This document shows, in pieces, positions 13,101-26,700 of a stretch of DNA of 35,781 bases (positions within the stretch are counted from its first letter, which is position 1; every line of letters begins with the position of its first letter). The notes under the pieces are model-generated. The model saw only the letters and a program-made list of their open reading frames with translations, ran no database searches and was not told where the DNA came from. The stretch is from Temnopleurus reevesii (taxonomy: Eukaryota; Echinodermata; Echinoidea; Temnopleuroida; Temnopleuridae), in assembly GCA_036244855.1 (NCBI GenBank), contig BQKZ01000704.1, positions 111,884 through 147,664 on the forward strand, read 5' to 3'. A program made the translations under genes and the position numbers.

Positions 13101-16100
13101 TACAATTGAATGCGTGATAACAAAAAATAGGCTGGTTTACTAAAAGATTGAAATTTATGCGTATGTCATACCAACGGACTTAGTTATGCGGTATTCCTTA
13201 AACAGATTACTAACAATTAAACAACAATACATCAAATTCGGTTTGCATATTGATTTGTACATGTTAGATTTGGGTTGTCAAGAACAACCCTTATGTATAG
13301 GGAATGTATAAAACTTGCAGTGTTCTAGACAACACACACAAAAATTCCAGCTTTTTGATTATGTAATTGTGCAATTGTTGTTTCCATTTTGTATGCAGCA
13401 TCATTATGCTTCCATCTTGATTGAGGCCGTCAACCATCACAATGACGACATCAGAGGTGACGCCATGTATCTACTCTGCCACTCCCCAAAGAGTGCTGAA
13501 CCTGTGAGCGAAGATGAGACCAAACTCATCAAGACGCTCATCAGGAATTGCCTGAACAGCGACGACACCTCGCTGAGAAATCAACTGAGGATCAGTGTAA
13601 AAGCATTGATCCTTAGACTGAGGGATAGCAGTTTGGCTTGGCTCAAGAAGATTCAGTCTGCTAAAGCCTTTGCTGACAGGAATGTTGACAGGTGGGACCA
13701 TATTTTGATTTGATCTCATTTCATTTTGATTAAAAAAATTAGATGATTTTTCATTATAAACCATGAAATACAGTAATAATAATAATAACAACTTAATTGC
13801 AATTGAATCAGTCAGTAGAAAGAAATATCAAGGAACATAAAGAAATACTAGCTTGTTAAATTGGAAGCCTCAGAATAAGCAAATCTTTGGCCCACTTCAT
13901 AAAATTTTTTGCCGTAGAAAGCTCTGGCACTGGGCCCCTTGACAATATTTGGAAAGACCAAATTATATAAACATATAACAGATATAAGGTATAATGGTAT
14001 ATCTGCTAATTTACTTTAATAAGACTAACAATTACTGATGTAGAAAGATATATAACTTTAATTTCCCCTCTTTCTGCAATATTTCTACATCTCTCTATGC
14101 AGTGGGATCAGTGAGCTCCCTCCTGCCACTGCAGCTCTCCAGACCAAGCTCCAGGCAGCCATGGAGCTCCTGGACTGGCTACTGGAGGAGTCTTTATCCT
14201 CACTCTTCCCTGGAGCATGCTACCAGAGGAAGAGGGCATCGATGGATCTTCTCCGTCTCCTCTACGAGAGTCTGGCTCAGGGCGAGGAGGTTGATACTAG
14301 GAATGCCAGCCATGTAGCACTCGCAGGTAATTCTAATATTTTATGAGCCAATGAGGACTCATTTTTCATAAGTTTGCAATCCCATTGGTCAAAGTATCTG
14401 AGAGATGACTCTGCAATTATTTCATTGAAGATTAAAATCAGTGATATGAATCATAACCCTGTTGTTGTTGTTTGATTGTTGATATTTGTTGTCTCCTTTT
14501 TTTTAGTATAATTGCTGTGCACATGAACAGTTGTGATTTCAATGATATAGTATGAGACCATATCATTTGAAATCTATCAGGTGTGCTTGCTAAACAACAA
14601 AATCTCTGTTTTTATCACAAAATATCAGTGAGGTACCTGTTCTTATGAACTCATTTATATATATTGCAGTTAGAATTTCATCATCTAGTCATGGATTTCT
14701 TTGATTTTTACTTCCTCTATGAGTTTTGATTATATTGAGCCTCTCTTCTTTATCTTTCAGCTGCTTTGAAGAAACTTCTGTCTTGGAGTCAAGATCTTGG
14801 AAAAGTGATTCTGTTTTCTGAAAGGTATCAATTATATTTTCACCATATAACTACTGTGTATATAGATGAATTTGATGTTTTTCTTTCACAAGCAGCATAA
14901 TTGAGAAAATATTGATAATTCACAATTATCCCCAAACAGTCTCTGAAAAGGTTATTGGTCATTGTAATTGATGAGTATATATTTCCTTTCTTTGTTTCTC
15001 GAAGAACAGCCTATAATGACTTTTAATTGTGTAGGATCCTTGATCAAGAAATTTTTCTGTAGAAAATGTAGAATATAGAAGAAATTGACATATTTATCCA
15101 CTTCCAACTTACTTTATCTTGATGTATGACAAATTTTCATCAGCATTTTGAATTTAGAAATTTTACTTTTCCATATATTCCAGGAATGCGTCTCTATTAG
15201 TCAACTCACTCTTGGATTCCTCCAATGATATCCGGTCGTCAGCCTACGATCTTCTGATTGGGCACTTCCCGTGGCCCCTCCCGTCCTCTCCGGCCCACCC
15301 CTGGTCCAGTCCGGCAGAGATCTTGGTCCAAGGAATGAAGCTCATCTGTAGTCCTAAGTTCCACGAATGCGAGGCTGGAGCAATGCTATGTAAACTATCT
15401 TTCCACAGGTTAGTGATCTGAAGTTCTTTGTTTTTAGATTAGGAAAGCAATTAAAGAGTGGTAATCAAACAAACTGATTTATATCATTGTCAAAATTTGA
15501 TCGGTAAGCAACTGCAGAAAAGGTAATCAAAATTAGGAAAAGTCTTGGTTTTAGTTGATCAATTTGTTATATACCTGGTCCACCCGTGACCAAGTCCAAG
15601 GAATGATTTTATCCTGTACTCCTGAGTTCCATAACTGTGAGGCAGGAGTGATGCTCTGTCATTTATCTTCCACGGGTTAATGATAGTTATCTTAGTCCTT
15701 ATTGAGAAGGCAATTTGGAGAAGGTAATTAAGAACATGAAAAGTAATTGGTTTTTTTTCATTGAGAACAATTGAGAAAATGTGTACATCTATTAATTTGT
15801 TTCAGTTCTCTGATGAAAATATTTTGTATGGCTAGACCATTATAATATGTAGCTGTATCACCTCTTTAAACATGTGCTTCATTATCAATATAATTCTAAG
15901 GTTTTCTTAAAGATGTTTCAGATACATATATTTATAAATGAAAATTAACTTCTTTCCAAAAAAATTTAGTGGAAGTAATGAATTTGAGAAATTTTTCAAC
16001 AGAAGACAAGTAAAAGAATAATTGAATTAACAAATTACTGTTTTTGCTCTACTTTCAGACAAATGGTTGAGAGCTGCGAAGGCATGGATGAGTTAAACAA

Positions 16101-17382
16101 ACAAATCAAGAAGAAGACGACAACAGCTACAGCAACAAAACCCAATCAGTCGCCTACAAAGAATAGCCCACCTGTGCAATTTATATTGAGTTTGATGAAG
16201 AGTCTAACATATCAATTTAAGTGTGCTCAAATCAACATTCTTCAAGCAGCTGCCCTTACTCCGATGCATGGTGAGTAACGCTTCCGAGAGAAATGATTCG
16301 ATAAAGGTTAGTTGAACATAAAAACAAAACTTGGGAAGATGACCACTCAAACCAGTCCTCCTGTGCAATTTATTTATAGTCAAATGAAGATACCAGTTAT
16401 ACCATACCAGTTAAATGTCCTTATTTTTTGTCTTTACAAAATAAAGAGAATGCTCAGCATTACTGCTCAAAAGGCATGATTTTGTGCTTCTGCTTAATCA
16501 CTTTTGTACACTAGGATTTTGCAGATCACAAGAGAAAACTGATGCCTACACCACTGAGCAGTAATGAATATATTTTGAATGGAAATATTTTCCTTATGCC
16601 AAGTCTGTAAGTTATGTTTGATGGTGTCCTTTCTTCTTCTTTTTGTTTAATATTTAGCCTCATCATATTGTATGATTTATCATATTTATCAGATTGGAAT
16701 TTGTTTTTCGTTTTTCTAGGCATCATCATGTCGATCAGAAAGTGCCTCACAGAAGATGCAAAGGTCTTCCAAAAAGTCATCGCCAAAGAGCGAGGAACAT
16801 GGCAAGCAATCTTGAGAGAAATCAATGCCATGCTTCATCAGATCATCAAGTTCATCCTAGATCTCCTCGCTGGTCGGATAATGGCATCAGCAAATCCCGT
16901 GACCAAGGATCAACATCCAAGTTTAGATGATTTCAGAAATGATGATGAAACCAAGTCTAGTGATGCAGATGGGATAGTGAATGAGAGAACTATGATGCGT
17001 CAAGAGTCGAATGACGTCGATAGTAATGGGAAGATGGAGACAGATTTGAAAAGTTCACAGCCGGATGTTGGAGTTAGAGTACCTGGGATGCCTTCTTCAC
17101 CATCTTCCCCAACCAAACAGGAGGAGCCAAGTCCTATGTCTCCATCATATGGTAAGAGATAGTGATTGTGAGGATGGTGGTAATGGTTGTGGTGATGGTG
17201 GTTGTGATGATTGTGGTTGTTGCGTTGGTGGTCATGATGATGATGATGATGATGATGATGGTGTGATGGTGGGGGTGATGGTCGTGGTGATGGTGGTGAT
17301 GATAATAATGATGATGATGATGGTGATGCTGGGGTGGTGGTGGTGATGGTGATGGTGGTGGTGGTGGTGGTGGTGGTGGTGG

Positions 17383-17432
<50 letters not shown>

Positions 17433-17460
17433 CTGGTGGTGGCGATGGTGGTGGTGGTGG

Positions 17461-17492
<32 letters not shown>

Positions 17493-20400
17493 GTGGTGGT
17501 TGTGGTTAATATGACTATGATAATTGATACTGTCAAAGTTAATGAAACTATTGATGATAGCCATGCCTATGAGGAGGATGATTATAACAATATAGATTTC
17601 TGATGGTCAGTATACTTTTTCAAAATGGGAAATGTATTACAATATGTCTGATTCAGCTGTTCCATCCAAAAGAAAAAAAATTATCTCCAAATGCATTCAC
17701 ATTCTCTTTAAAAATGTGTTGGGTATCTTTACCAATTAAAAAACCCACATTTTTTTGTTTCAGGGATGCCTTCCCCCACCAAGAAGGAAGAGCTGAGCCA
17801 CATGTCTCCATCTTTTGGTAAGATGGGGGAGGAGATTGAGAAGTTGGTGTCGGACCTGGGAGCGGAAGATGGAGGGGATGGTGAGGATGGAGTGGCAGCC
17901 CTGTCTCTAGAGCATCAACTCATTCTTTCATGCTGCTGGTTAACGTTGAAGGTAAACATTCATTCTGATACATATAACTCTTGGAAACCTATTATTCAGA
18001 CATGTTGAGGCATATAAGGATCATTTGAGTCAAATAGGAAATATCACAATATATTAGAGAGATCTACCTAATTATTGTTCAGTAAGCCTGTTCAGGAAAT
18101 AAATTTGTGAAGAGGAAGTTGAATGAAAAGCCCAAACTCTTCTTTGTACTTTCTGAATATCAATGCCTTGATTGCTGATAGGGATACCCTGTCAAAATAA
18201 AACTTAGAGATAAATGAAATAACTTTCCAAATGATTATAGATTTGTATTTGTATCACCAACATGTTTGAAACAGCTTAACCAAATATCTTGCTCACTCAA
18301 GAAAGAAAGCTGTTGATTGAATGTGTTTCTAAATCAGAATCATACAATGAAATTTCTAAAAAAATAAAGTGGCTTGCTTTTCTATCTGGAGCTGTCTCCT
18401 CATTAGATCTTATTTGTATATTTTACCTTGTACATGAAAATTTTAATTTTTAATGTAATAACTATGAATTCAATTGAATTGAATTCTTCAGGAGATAAAC
18501 CTTATCATTATTCTGATTTTTCTTATTATTACACATACTGATTTTGTCTTACAGGAATCCAGTTTACTCATGGGTGCCATCGCAGAAGCTGCGCCTTCAT
18601 CTGCAGATGAACAAACCAGACTCCTTGATGTGACACAGTATGAACTCATGTCCAAATCTCTTGTTCAGATACTCACCAAATGCCGGCATAAAGTAAGCAA
18701 ACATTTTTTAGAGACCAGTAAGAATTCTTAAATCAAGCCCTGCAGCCTATTCAATTATATTTTGCCTTTCACCTTGTACTCAGTGGGCAGAGCCCATTTT
18801 TCATTTGTTGTTGTTGCATTATTGTTGTGATCTGCAATCTTGGTAAACTATCTGCACCTTGGCACTTTATATATCAACAGCTTTCTTTCTTAAACCTCTG
18901 AGAGAAGATGCTTCCACTATCATTGTATTTTAATTGAAAATGTTTACAACAAATACGAGAAGGATTCACGGTACAAGCTATCTTTCTTGGAAATGTGAGT
19001 GGTCCTGAAAAGGACCCACCCTCTTTTGACATTTACTCATTATCCTGAAGATGATGTGAACATGCTCACCGAAATGACAAGAATGGGTAGGTTCTTTTTC
19101 AGGACCACTTACATTTCCAAGAACAATAACTCGTACGTTAAGCCTTCTTCTCATTATTCATCCACGAGTGAAACCTATCCACTTTAAAGTTCTCATAACT
19201 TATCATATTTGTTAATCAANTCTGGCATAACAACATCGATTTATATTTCAGACACGTTAACAAAATTTCAATCAATTCAAACTCACAATACATGTGCCTT
19301 AAAGAATTTAGGCCTCATCTTGCCCGAAATAAAAACTCAAATGTGAAGACAAAGTTCTTCATTTCAGGCATATTAATTACAGAATAAACCCCCATCACAT
19401 CAAAAACCTCACCTTCTGTTTCTTCCTTTTCAAAAGCTTATTGGTGAAATATTTATTTAAACTCTGCCTCTCTTTCATGATGCATAATCCTAATGTTTTA
19501 TCGAGTATTATAATCATTATACTCCGTCTGATTGAAAATTTCAAAATTGTAATTGTTTATTTTTGTTGTAGAACAACAGTGTTTCAATTACTGATTGAAT
19601 TACCAAACTAAAAATTAAACATATACTTGGTTGCACATGAAGGTTATAGGGCATGCATGATTGATGGAATTGTCCATGACTATCACAAATTTGTTTTAAT
19701 TTTTGTCTTACAGGAATCCAGTTTACTCATGGGTGCCATTGCAGAGGCTGCACCTTCATCTGTAGATGAGCAAACCAGGCTTCTTGATGTGACTCAGTAT
19801 GAACTCATGTCCAAATCTCTCGTACAGATACTCACCAAGTGCCGGCATAAAGTAAGCCAATATTTTCAATAGACTTGTTCTATTTAGGTCAGTGTTTTCA
19901 TGAACAAGCAAATGAACGTGGGATGATAACATTTAAACAGATATTAGAAAGTTTTTGTGCATTTCACTATTTTATCAAGTTTTTCCTTTATTGAATATTC
20001 TACTAATATTCTACTAATATTCTCGGCGCGGAAGTAGAACAGGGAATCTCCTAATGAATCACTATAGAGATGTAGTCTCATTAAGATGTAATGTTAAGCC
20101 AGGTTGTGCGGCCCGTTTCCAGTGTGGTACATCTTTTGAGGTGATATTTTAGCTTTGAATCAAAGAATTTGAAGCATGATACTTTATAGTTTTAGCAGCG
20201 GGCGCACCAATAAAAATTCTGTTCTCCAGACCTGGCTAAATCCTCCTCACCTAAATTCCTGCCTAATGATTCTCTGTTTTCTCACTTACAGGGTGCCCTT
20301 GAAGGATGTAAGATCGGCTTCTTCAAAGTGTGTGCAGCCATGCTGTCTTGCCCAGATCCTGCAATATCCTCCATACCCAAGTCCCTCCTGGACATGGTCT

Positions 20401-20619
20401 TTAGTGTTGTCACCACCTCAGCTTCATCTACTTCCTATACCAAGAAGAGCGCTGGTCTACCTCCATTGGTGGAGTCTATCATTGTAGCAGAGCCCAGAGG
20501 CAGGGAGGTCAGTTGATCAAAAAACTTTGATGATATTGATCATGATGATCATGATGAAGATATTAGTTGTAGTGGTAATGATGGTCATGATGGTGATGGT
20601 GATGATTAGATGATGATGG

Positions 20620-20681
<62 letters not shown>

Positions 20682-20730
20682 TTGATGGTGATTGTGATGG
20701 TGATGATGAGGATGAGGATAATGGTGAGGG

Positions 20731-20765
<35 letters not shown>

Positions 20766-23700
20766 GTTATGATGATGATGATAATGTTAATAACAATGAT
20801 TATGATGAAAGTGATGATGAAAAGGATTATGATGATTAGTTCAAATAAGAATAAAATGGTTAATATGAAGAAGTTAATGATAATCATGTACAAGATGAAT
20901 TCATTATAACTAGTGTTAATTTTTTCCCAAAGCACGTCCAGTGAAAAGCCTACCCTAAAAAATAAATTTTATACTAACCAATTCCTTCCTTCCTCAATTA
21001 ACAGAGACACTTACTCAAATACACAATCACCAAACTGATGCACATAGCCCAGCAACCTCTTCCAGATCAGCCCGACGCCAAGCAAGACCTACCTCAGTCC
21101 CACGCAATCAATATCATGCGATCACTTTTTGTCAACTCGTCCCTTGCTTGGGAGGTCCTCCCCTATGCAGAGGAGGCTGTCCAGCTGGCCATCGATGGGT
21201 TCGCCTCAGCCAACTGGATGGTGCAGAACTCGAGTATGCAGCTGCTAGGTGAGTCCCTGTGAAAGAATGCCATAGTTTCTCCATCAACAGTTCCTTGAAA
21301 CATTATTTTATCAATGATATACGTTTTTGTATTGAAATATTTCTTTAGTTAAACCTACCCTCACATTTGTGATTAATTTACAATAGGTGGAGCAGGGCAA
21401 TGTTTCACCAAGTTGTTCTTAAAGTTATGCAAAACTTTAAGAAAGACTGGAGTACGTTAACAAGTGTAATATGCGTAAGATTCTTGATCATTCAGCACAA
21501 GAACTGGTACCAGTCGTGCGTAAAGTCTTTCTTAAAGTCTTTCTTATCTTGGTGAAACACCGCCCTGGCCTGATCATTTAAAGACCTCAGTTGTAGAAGT
21601 ATTTAAATGCAATTAATTATTTTGAACCAGCCACATATAATTTGCATGTGCACACTTATCACATTGAATTGGAGTGAGGTGGGAATTAAAAAAGTATCTC
21701 GCTGAGTAGGAAACTTTTGCAAAATTAATGAATGTGAGATTCTCTAGCAGTGGTGAATAACAAGAAATAATTTGTGACACTGTATTATAATAAATTGCAA
21801 ATGAGGTTGAGGTTGAGAGGTTGAGGGTGTTAATTGTCCATGTTTCTACCATTAAATTTTCATCACATCACCCAGGTAACTTTCACAAAAGGAGCTTTTG
21901 TATCCATTTGTGGACAGTTGGAGACAAAATTTCATGAATTTCCTTTGATGAAATTCTGGAGAAGCAAAGTGTCTTGGAACTGTTAACAAACCTTGCATAA
22001 ATCTTTACAAATCTTGATGGGATCCAAACTTTGATTCATTTGAAAATGTTAACTACTTTGGACTAAGTGTTTCGTCCCCTGAGTGATAAAGATGTATATC
22101 CACACAGGTTCCTTGATTGCACGTATCTTCGGACAGAAGAGGGTCCAGGACGAGCACTCCCAGATCAACACCCTCTCCGCTCCAGAGTTCTTCCAGCGTT
22201 ACCCTAGGCTCCGGGTCTATCTCCTGCAGGAGGTCCGAAGAGCTGCTGCACTCCACCAGGAGGAGTCCGGTGCTCCAGGGCAGGAGGGGCGGGAAGGTGG
22301 AGGAGGAGGAGGAGGAGGAGGAGGAAAACTCCATCTGATTCCAACCCTTCACCCTGTGCTCCTAATTCTTACAAAGTTAGGGTCAGGAATTGCAACCTCG
22401 GAGCAGAAAAGGTGAGACCTTTTCCAGTAGTTTAAGAAATGACGAGGCAGAATGTATCATATACATGTATCAACATTTTATACTGCCTCTTTGTCCTTTC
22501 AAAACAAGAAAATTGTTTTGAATCTTCAGTGAGATGATAAAAGTTTATAAATTTGGGGGGTTTGGGGGGAGGAGGGGGTAATTGCATACATTAGTCTACG
22601 TTTTGTAAATATGAACAAACTTTTATTCTAGTTTACTTACCTTATTTTATAGCTTGTCTACAAATTTGACATGATTAATGATTTTGGGGTTTTTTTCAGA
22701 AAGGTACCAATAGGAAGAATAGATGTAAATAATTTTTTTTATTGCACTTCCCCAAAAATACATGATCAGAATTTGATATCCAGTGTGTTCTAGGCTCTAT
22801 AAAAACTCAGAGAATTGAAATTTATTATCAACTTTCCAACTCAACATTAAATTCTATTTTTTTTTCTATGCCAACAGGGAGCTTGCAGAATTCATTGACC
22901 CCATCTGCTCTCTCGCATCCAGCCCCATCTACTCCGTCCGAGACCTTGCCTCAAGAGCCATACTCCCTCTCTTGTCCGATAAAGATGAGGTTTCCAACAT
23001 GGCTGGCAAGCTCTTGTCCTCCATCCCATCATCTTCCAATCCTCTCATCACCAGTCAGAATTGTCTCCATGGCAACCTGATGATGATTCAGAAGCTTCTT
23101 GCATCGTGCATTGCAAACAGGAGGTGGGAATAATATAGTTTTTGGAAAATTTGAAATACCTAATTTTATGGTTGTTCATATCAGGGAGCATTATAGGTAG
23201 TTTTTCTAGTATGGAAGTGATCTTGCGCAGAGTGAACAATGCGCGCCTCGGTGTGTACTAGAAAAATTACCCATCATGCTCCCTAATATGAAGAACCGCC
23301 AAAGGCACGTATTCAAAATTTCAATTTCAATAGCACTAAAACGGCAATGATTATAAGCTATTATTTTCATGCATGTCGAGCAGATCCTGAATACTTCATT
23401 TTAATTAAATTTCTTGACAATAAACCTAACAATGAATTTAGTTTGTAAAAATGTAGTATCATAGAGCTGAGAAAAGTTATTGAATCAAATTAAAGAAGAA
23501 CGAAACCCTGCATTTTATATTCTCTCAGTAGATGGAGAAAAATAAGATGAACCAACTGTGAAAATTTGAGCATAATCCGACGATCCATTCAAAAGTTATG
23601 AATTTACAAAGTTCCTCGAGTCGGCAACGCCGACCAATTATTAGTCGTCTACGTTCAAATCTGTGACGTATTTGTGGACAGCTCTCCATTCATTCTGTAC

Positions 23701-26700
23701 ACAGAATTTAACAATTTCTTCTTTTTTCAGAAAAGTGGACAAAATTTTCCCTTTTCTCGTCAGTATTATAGGTGTTGGATAATTCTTCAAGTATTGTTGG
23801 AAGAATAATGTTGAATAGTTATGGTATATTCAATCAAATTCCATAATTATAAAAAATCATGTACAAAATAAATGGAGAGTTGTCCGCATATCGTCATAGA
23901 TTTGTTAAGCATTGCCAATTCAAGGATCCCCATGACATGGGATAATTGAAACTTTGAAAATTCGTAATTTTTTAAAGGACTGTCCAATTAACCTCAAATT
24001 TTCACAGTTTGATCATCATATTTTTCTTCATCGACTGATAGCAAATTCATTCCAGGGTTTCATTCCACTTTAAGAAGATATAAACTAGAGTACGTATTTC
24101 ATAAAACAACACATGGGGGGATGGGGATGCTACAAAGTTGTAGTTGATCGCTAATCAACTGCAAATCAGTTGAAAATTGTAAGACGTATTCTCATTTGCA
24201 CATGTTTTACGCTTTTGATAAGATGCATACGAGACAAGGATTTTGATTGGCGCGTTCCGATCAACTGCAACTTGCGACCAATTGCAACCTCGAACAACAT
24301 CCCCTAAGACTCTAAACTTTGATTCTCACCTTTCAGTCTGCAGGTGGATAAGGTCCAGGAGCTGACCGAGCAGTTCACCCAACGCCTATGGGTGGGGTCC
24401 CCCACGAATCCCTGCCCCCTAACAAGGGCTTGCTTCATGCAGATCTGCACACAGTGGTGGGAGGGGGCTTATCACGTCAGCCCCGATAGTCTTACATCAT
24501 TGATCGTCAACTCCATGGATGTCCTAGGAGAATTCTTAGTTGCTTCCCCTGCTTTTCAGGTATGAAATGTGATAGGCCTCAACAAATTGTGGAAATGATA
24601 GTCAAGGCCTCTTATATGGAACCCATGTCTGCCCTGATGTGATGTTCGTTACGTCTAACTCAATATTACCAGGGATATAGTTAAAGTTAGCTGTTAATTA
24701 CAGTATATCGCATTCTTACCTATCAACAGATAAATTGGGTACCCATTTACGCATCATTAGAGTGAATCAAGTTTGAAATAGTTTTTTGTCCAAGAATATC
24801 ATTTTCAGGACAGGGGTTTGAATCCAAGTCATCAAGTGTCTTTGCGATTTGTTTTATTTAGACCACTAGACTATGATACCTCCAGATATATTTGTAAAAA
24901 TGTAGATTGCTTGTAAATATGCTTTTTATTGTAACATGTAAAGGAAACTCCATGTGCATCTGGCACTTTTTCTACATAACCTCCCTGAAATTCTTTGCCA
25001 ATATTCATATTCAATTGCTGTTCAAATGCATTGGTATGTTCTCTACAATGATTCCTAACTTTAAGAGATCATAAAGTGGAGAACAGAATAAAAAAGTTGA
25101 GTTGCATGTCCAAAAATACTTCATGGAGTTGCCCATGGAAACCAGTGCTAAGTTAAGGTATAGTTTTATATGTTTGTTTTGTAGATTGGGCTATCATTTT
25201 TGGGCCAAAAGATGACTTCATCATACATCTCAATCTCAAACTTCCTCCCGGATGAAGTGAGCAACCTTTCAACTTTGACCCACACCCTCCTGACCCAAGA
25301 CCTCCCCGAGGTCAGAGAGTTGACCCTCAAGTACCTCAATGAAGTAGTCATGTCCCCAGTCGAGCTTAGCACAAAGATGCGTGCCGTCCTCCAACGTCAG
25401 ATCACTGGGCTCATTCTTTTGGAAGACAGCCCCAACTGCATCCCGCCTGCTCTGGAGCTGTGGGTGGAGCTTAGCAAGGATCTGGAGGCGGAGCCAGACA
25501 GTGATTGGCAGGTGATGTGGGATCGTCTGTTGACATTGTCCGGTGTGGAGGGAGGAACTTTAAATTGGTGCGCCACTGCTCTCCCGGCCCTTAGCGTGGC
25601 TCTGAGACTGCTCTCAAATGATTTCAAAAAGTGAGTCAAGGGAAATGTTTTTGTACATTTTAGCATAGTTCACTACTTTTACATCACAAAGTACAACTAT
25701 TTGCAGTTGCTGATATGAAATGAATTTGTATGCTGTTAAATTGGTCAAGTAAAAGTTGCAATGGCACTGAATAATCAAAATTGGGATAAAAGGTGTGCAC
25801 TCTCTCTGAAAGCCTATACAATTTTGATAGCTGGGAAGAATGCTTTGTTGCTTTGTATTACAAATCATTGCTCCAAAACATGTTTTAGGTCAATATTCAT
25901 ATTATCAAATATACTTTCATAATGTGAATTTGAGGTAGCCATCATTAGAAAATATAGGAACATTCAAATTACATGAAGAATTCAGAATATTAATCATTAT
26001 CATATACCATGATCATATGAATACAATACAATAAATGTTTTACAAATTTTCATTGTCTTCATATTTTGACAGTTTCAACACAGAGTTGACCCTGCAGCTT
26101 TGTGACCTAGTTGTAAAGTGCAGTGACCCATCAGAGTGCGAGACGTTGCGTCTGTCCGCAGCCAAGGCGTTGAGGCATAGCGGTGTTCACATTATCAAGG
26201 AATGCCATCCAGATAATATCAGGCATTGTGACTTGGCATTTATGTAAGTATTTTTAAGTTATACTCATTCAAACTTTGAATGGATATGTACATTATTGAT
26301 GATAATAATAATAACGTAAAATCTTTTTAAAGAACATTTTGTCATAAACTTAAGTACATGTACCCACCCTCAGTGGATAAGAGTATACACTATGATTGAG
26401 ATATTTTTTTATCACTTGGTGCGGTCTCATTTTTCTACCTAATTGGTCAATTTGTGATTTTAACCAAGTAATATGGTACCGTATCACTTGAAAACTACAA
26501 GGCGCGCGCGTTTAAGATCGGATGAGACAATTGGCCGCACACATACAAGCGCAAACCAGTACTAGGTTACACTTTAAGAGATAAAATCGTTGTACCCTGC
26601 TTGTTCTTACGTAATACAGGAAATATCACCTTTCTGGTTTCATATTCAATTCGGCCTATGGCCACATGAAATATGGAACCAGAAGGGTGATATTTCCTGT

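Noticed and set aside
17000..17603. Long open frames on both strands rich in Met, Val, His, Thr or Ile
   Set aside because: They are translations of the GAT/GGT microsatellite in several frames at once; only the plus-strand coding up to 17151 is real.
18555..19851. Exon 17 pair as two haplotypes joined by mis-assembly
   Set aside because: Synonymous divergence near 30% and largely unalignable introns are too great for alleles, though long reads should still confirm it.
20606..20935. Open frames of poly-Met and poly-Ile
   Set aside because: Microsatellite artefact.
22053..22352. Minus-strand frame rich in Ser
   Set aside because: Antisense of the poly-Gly coding tract in exon 20.
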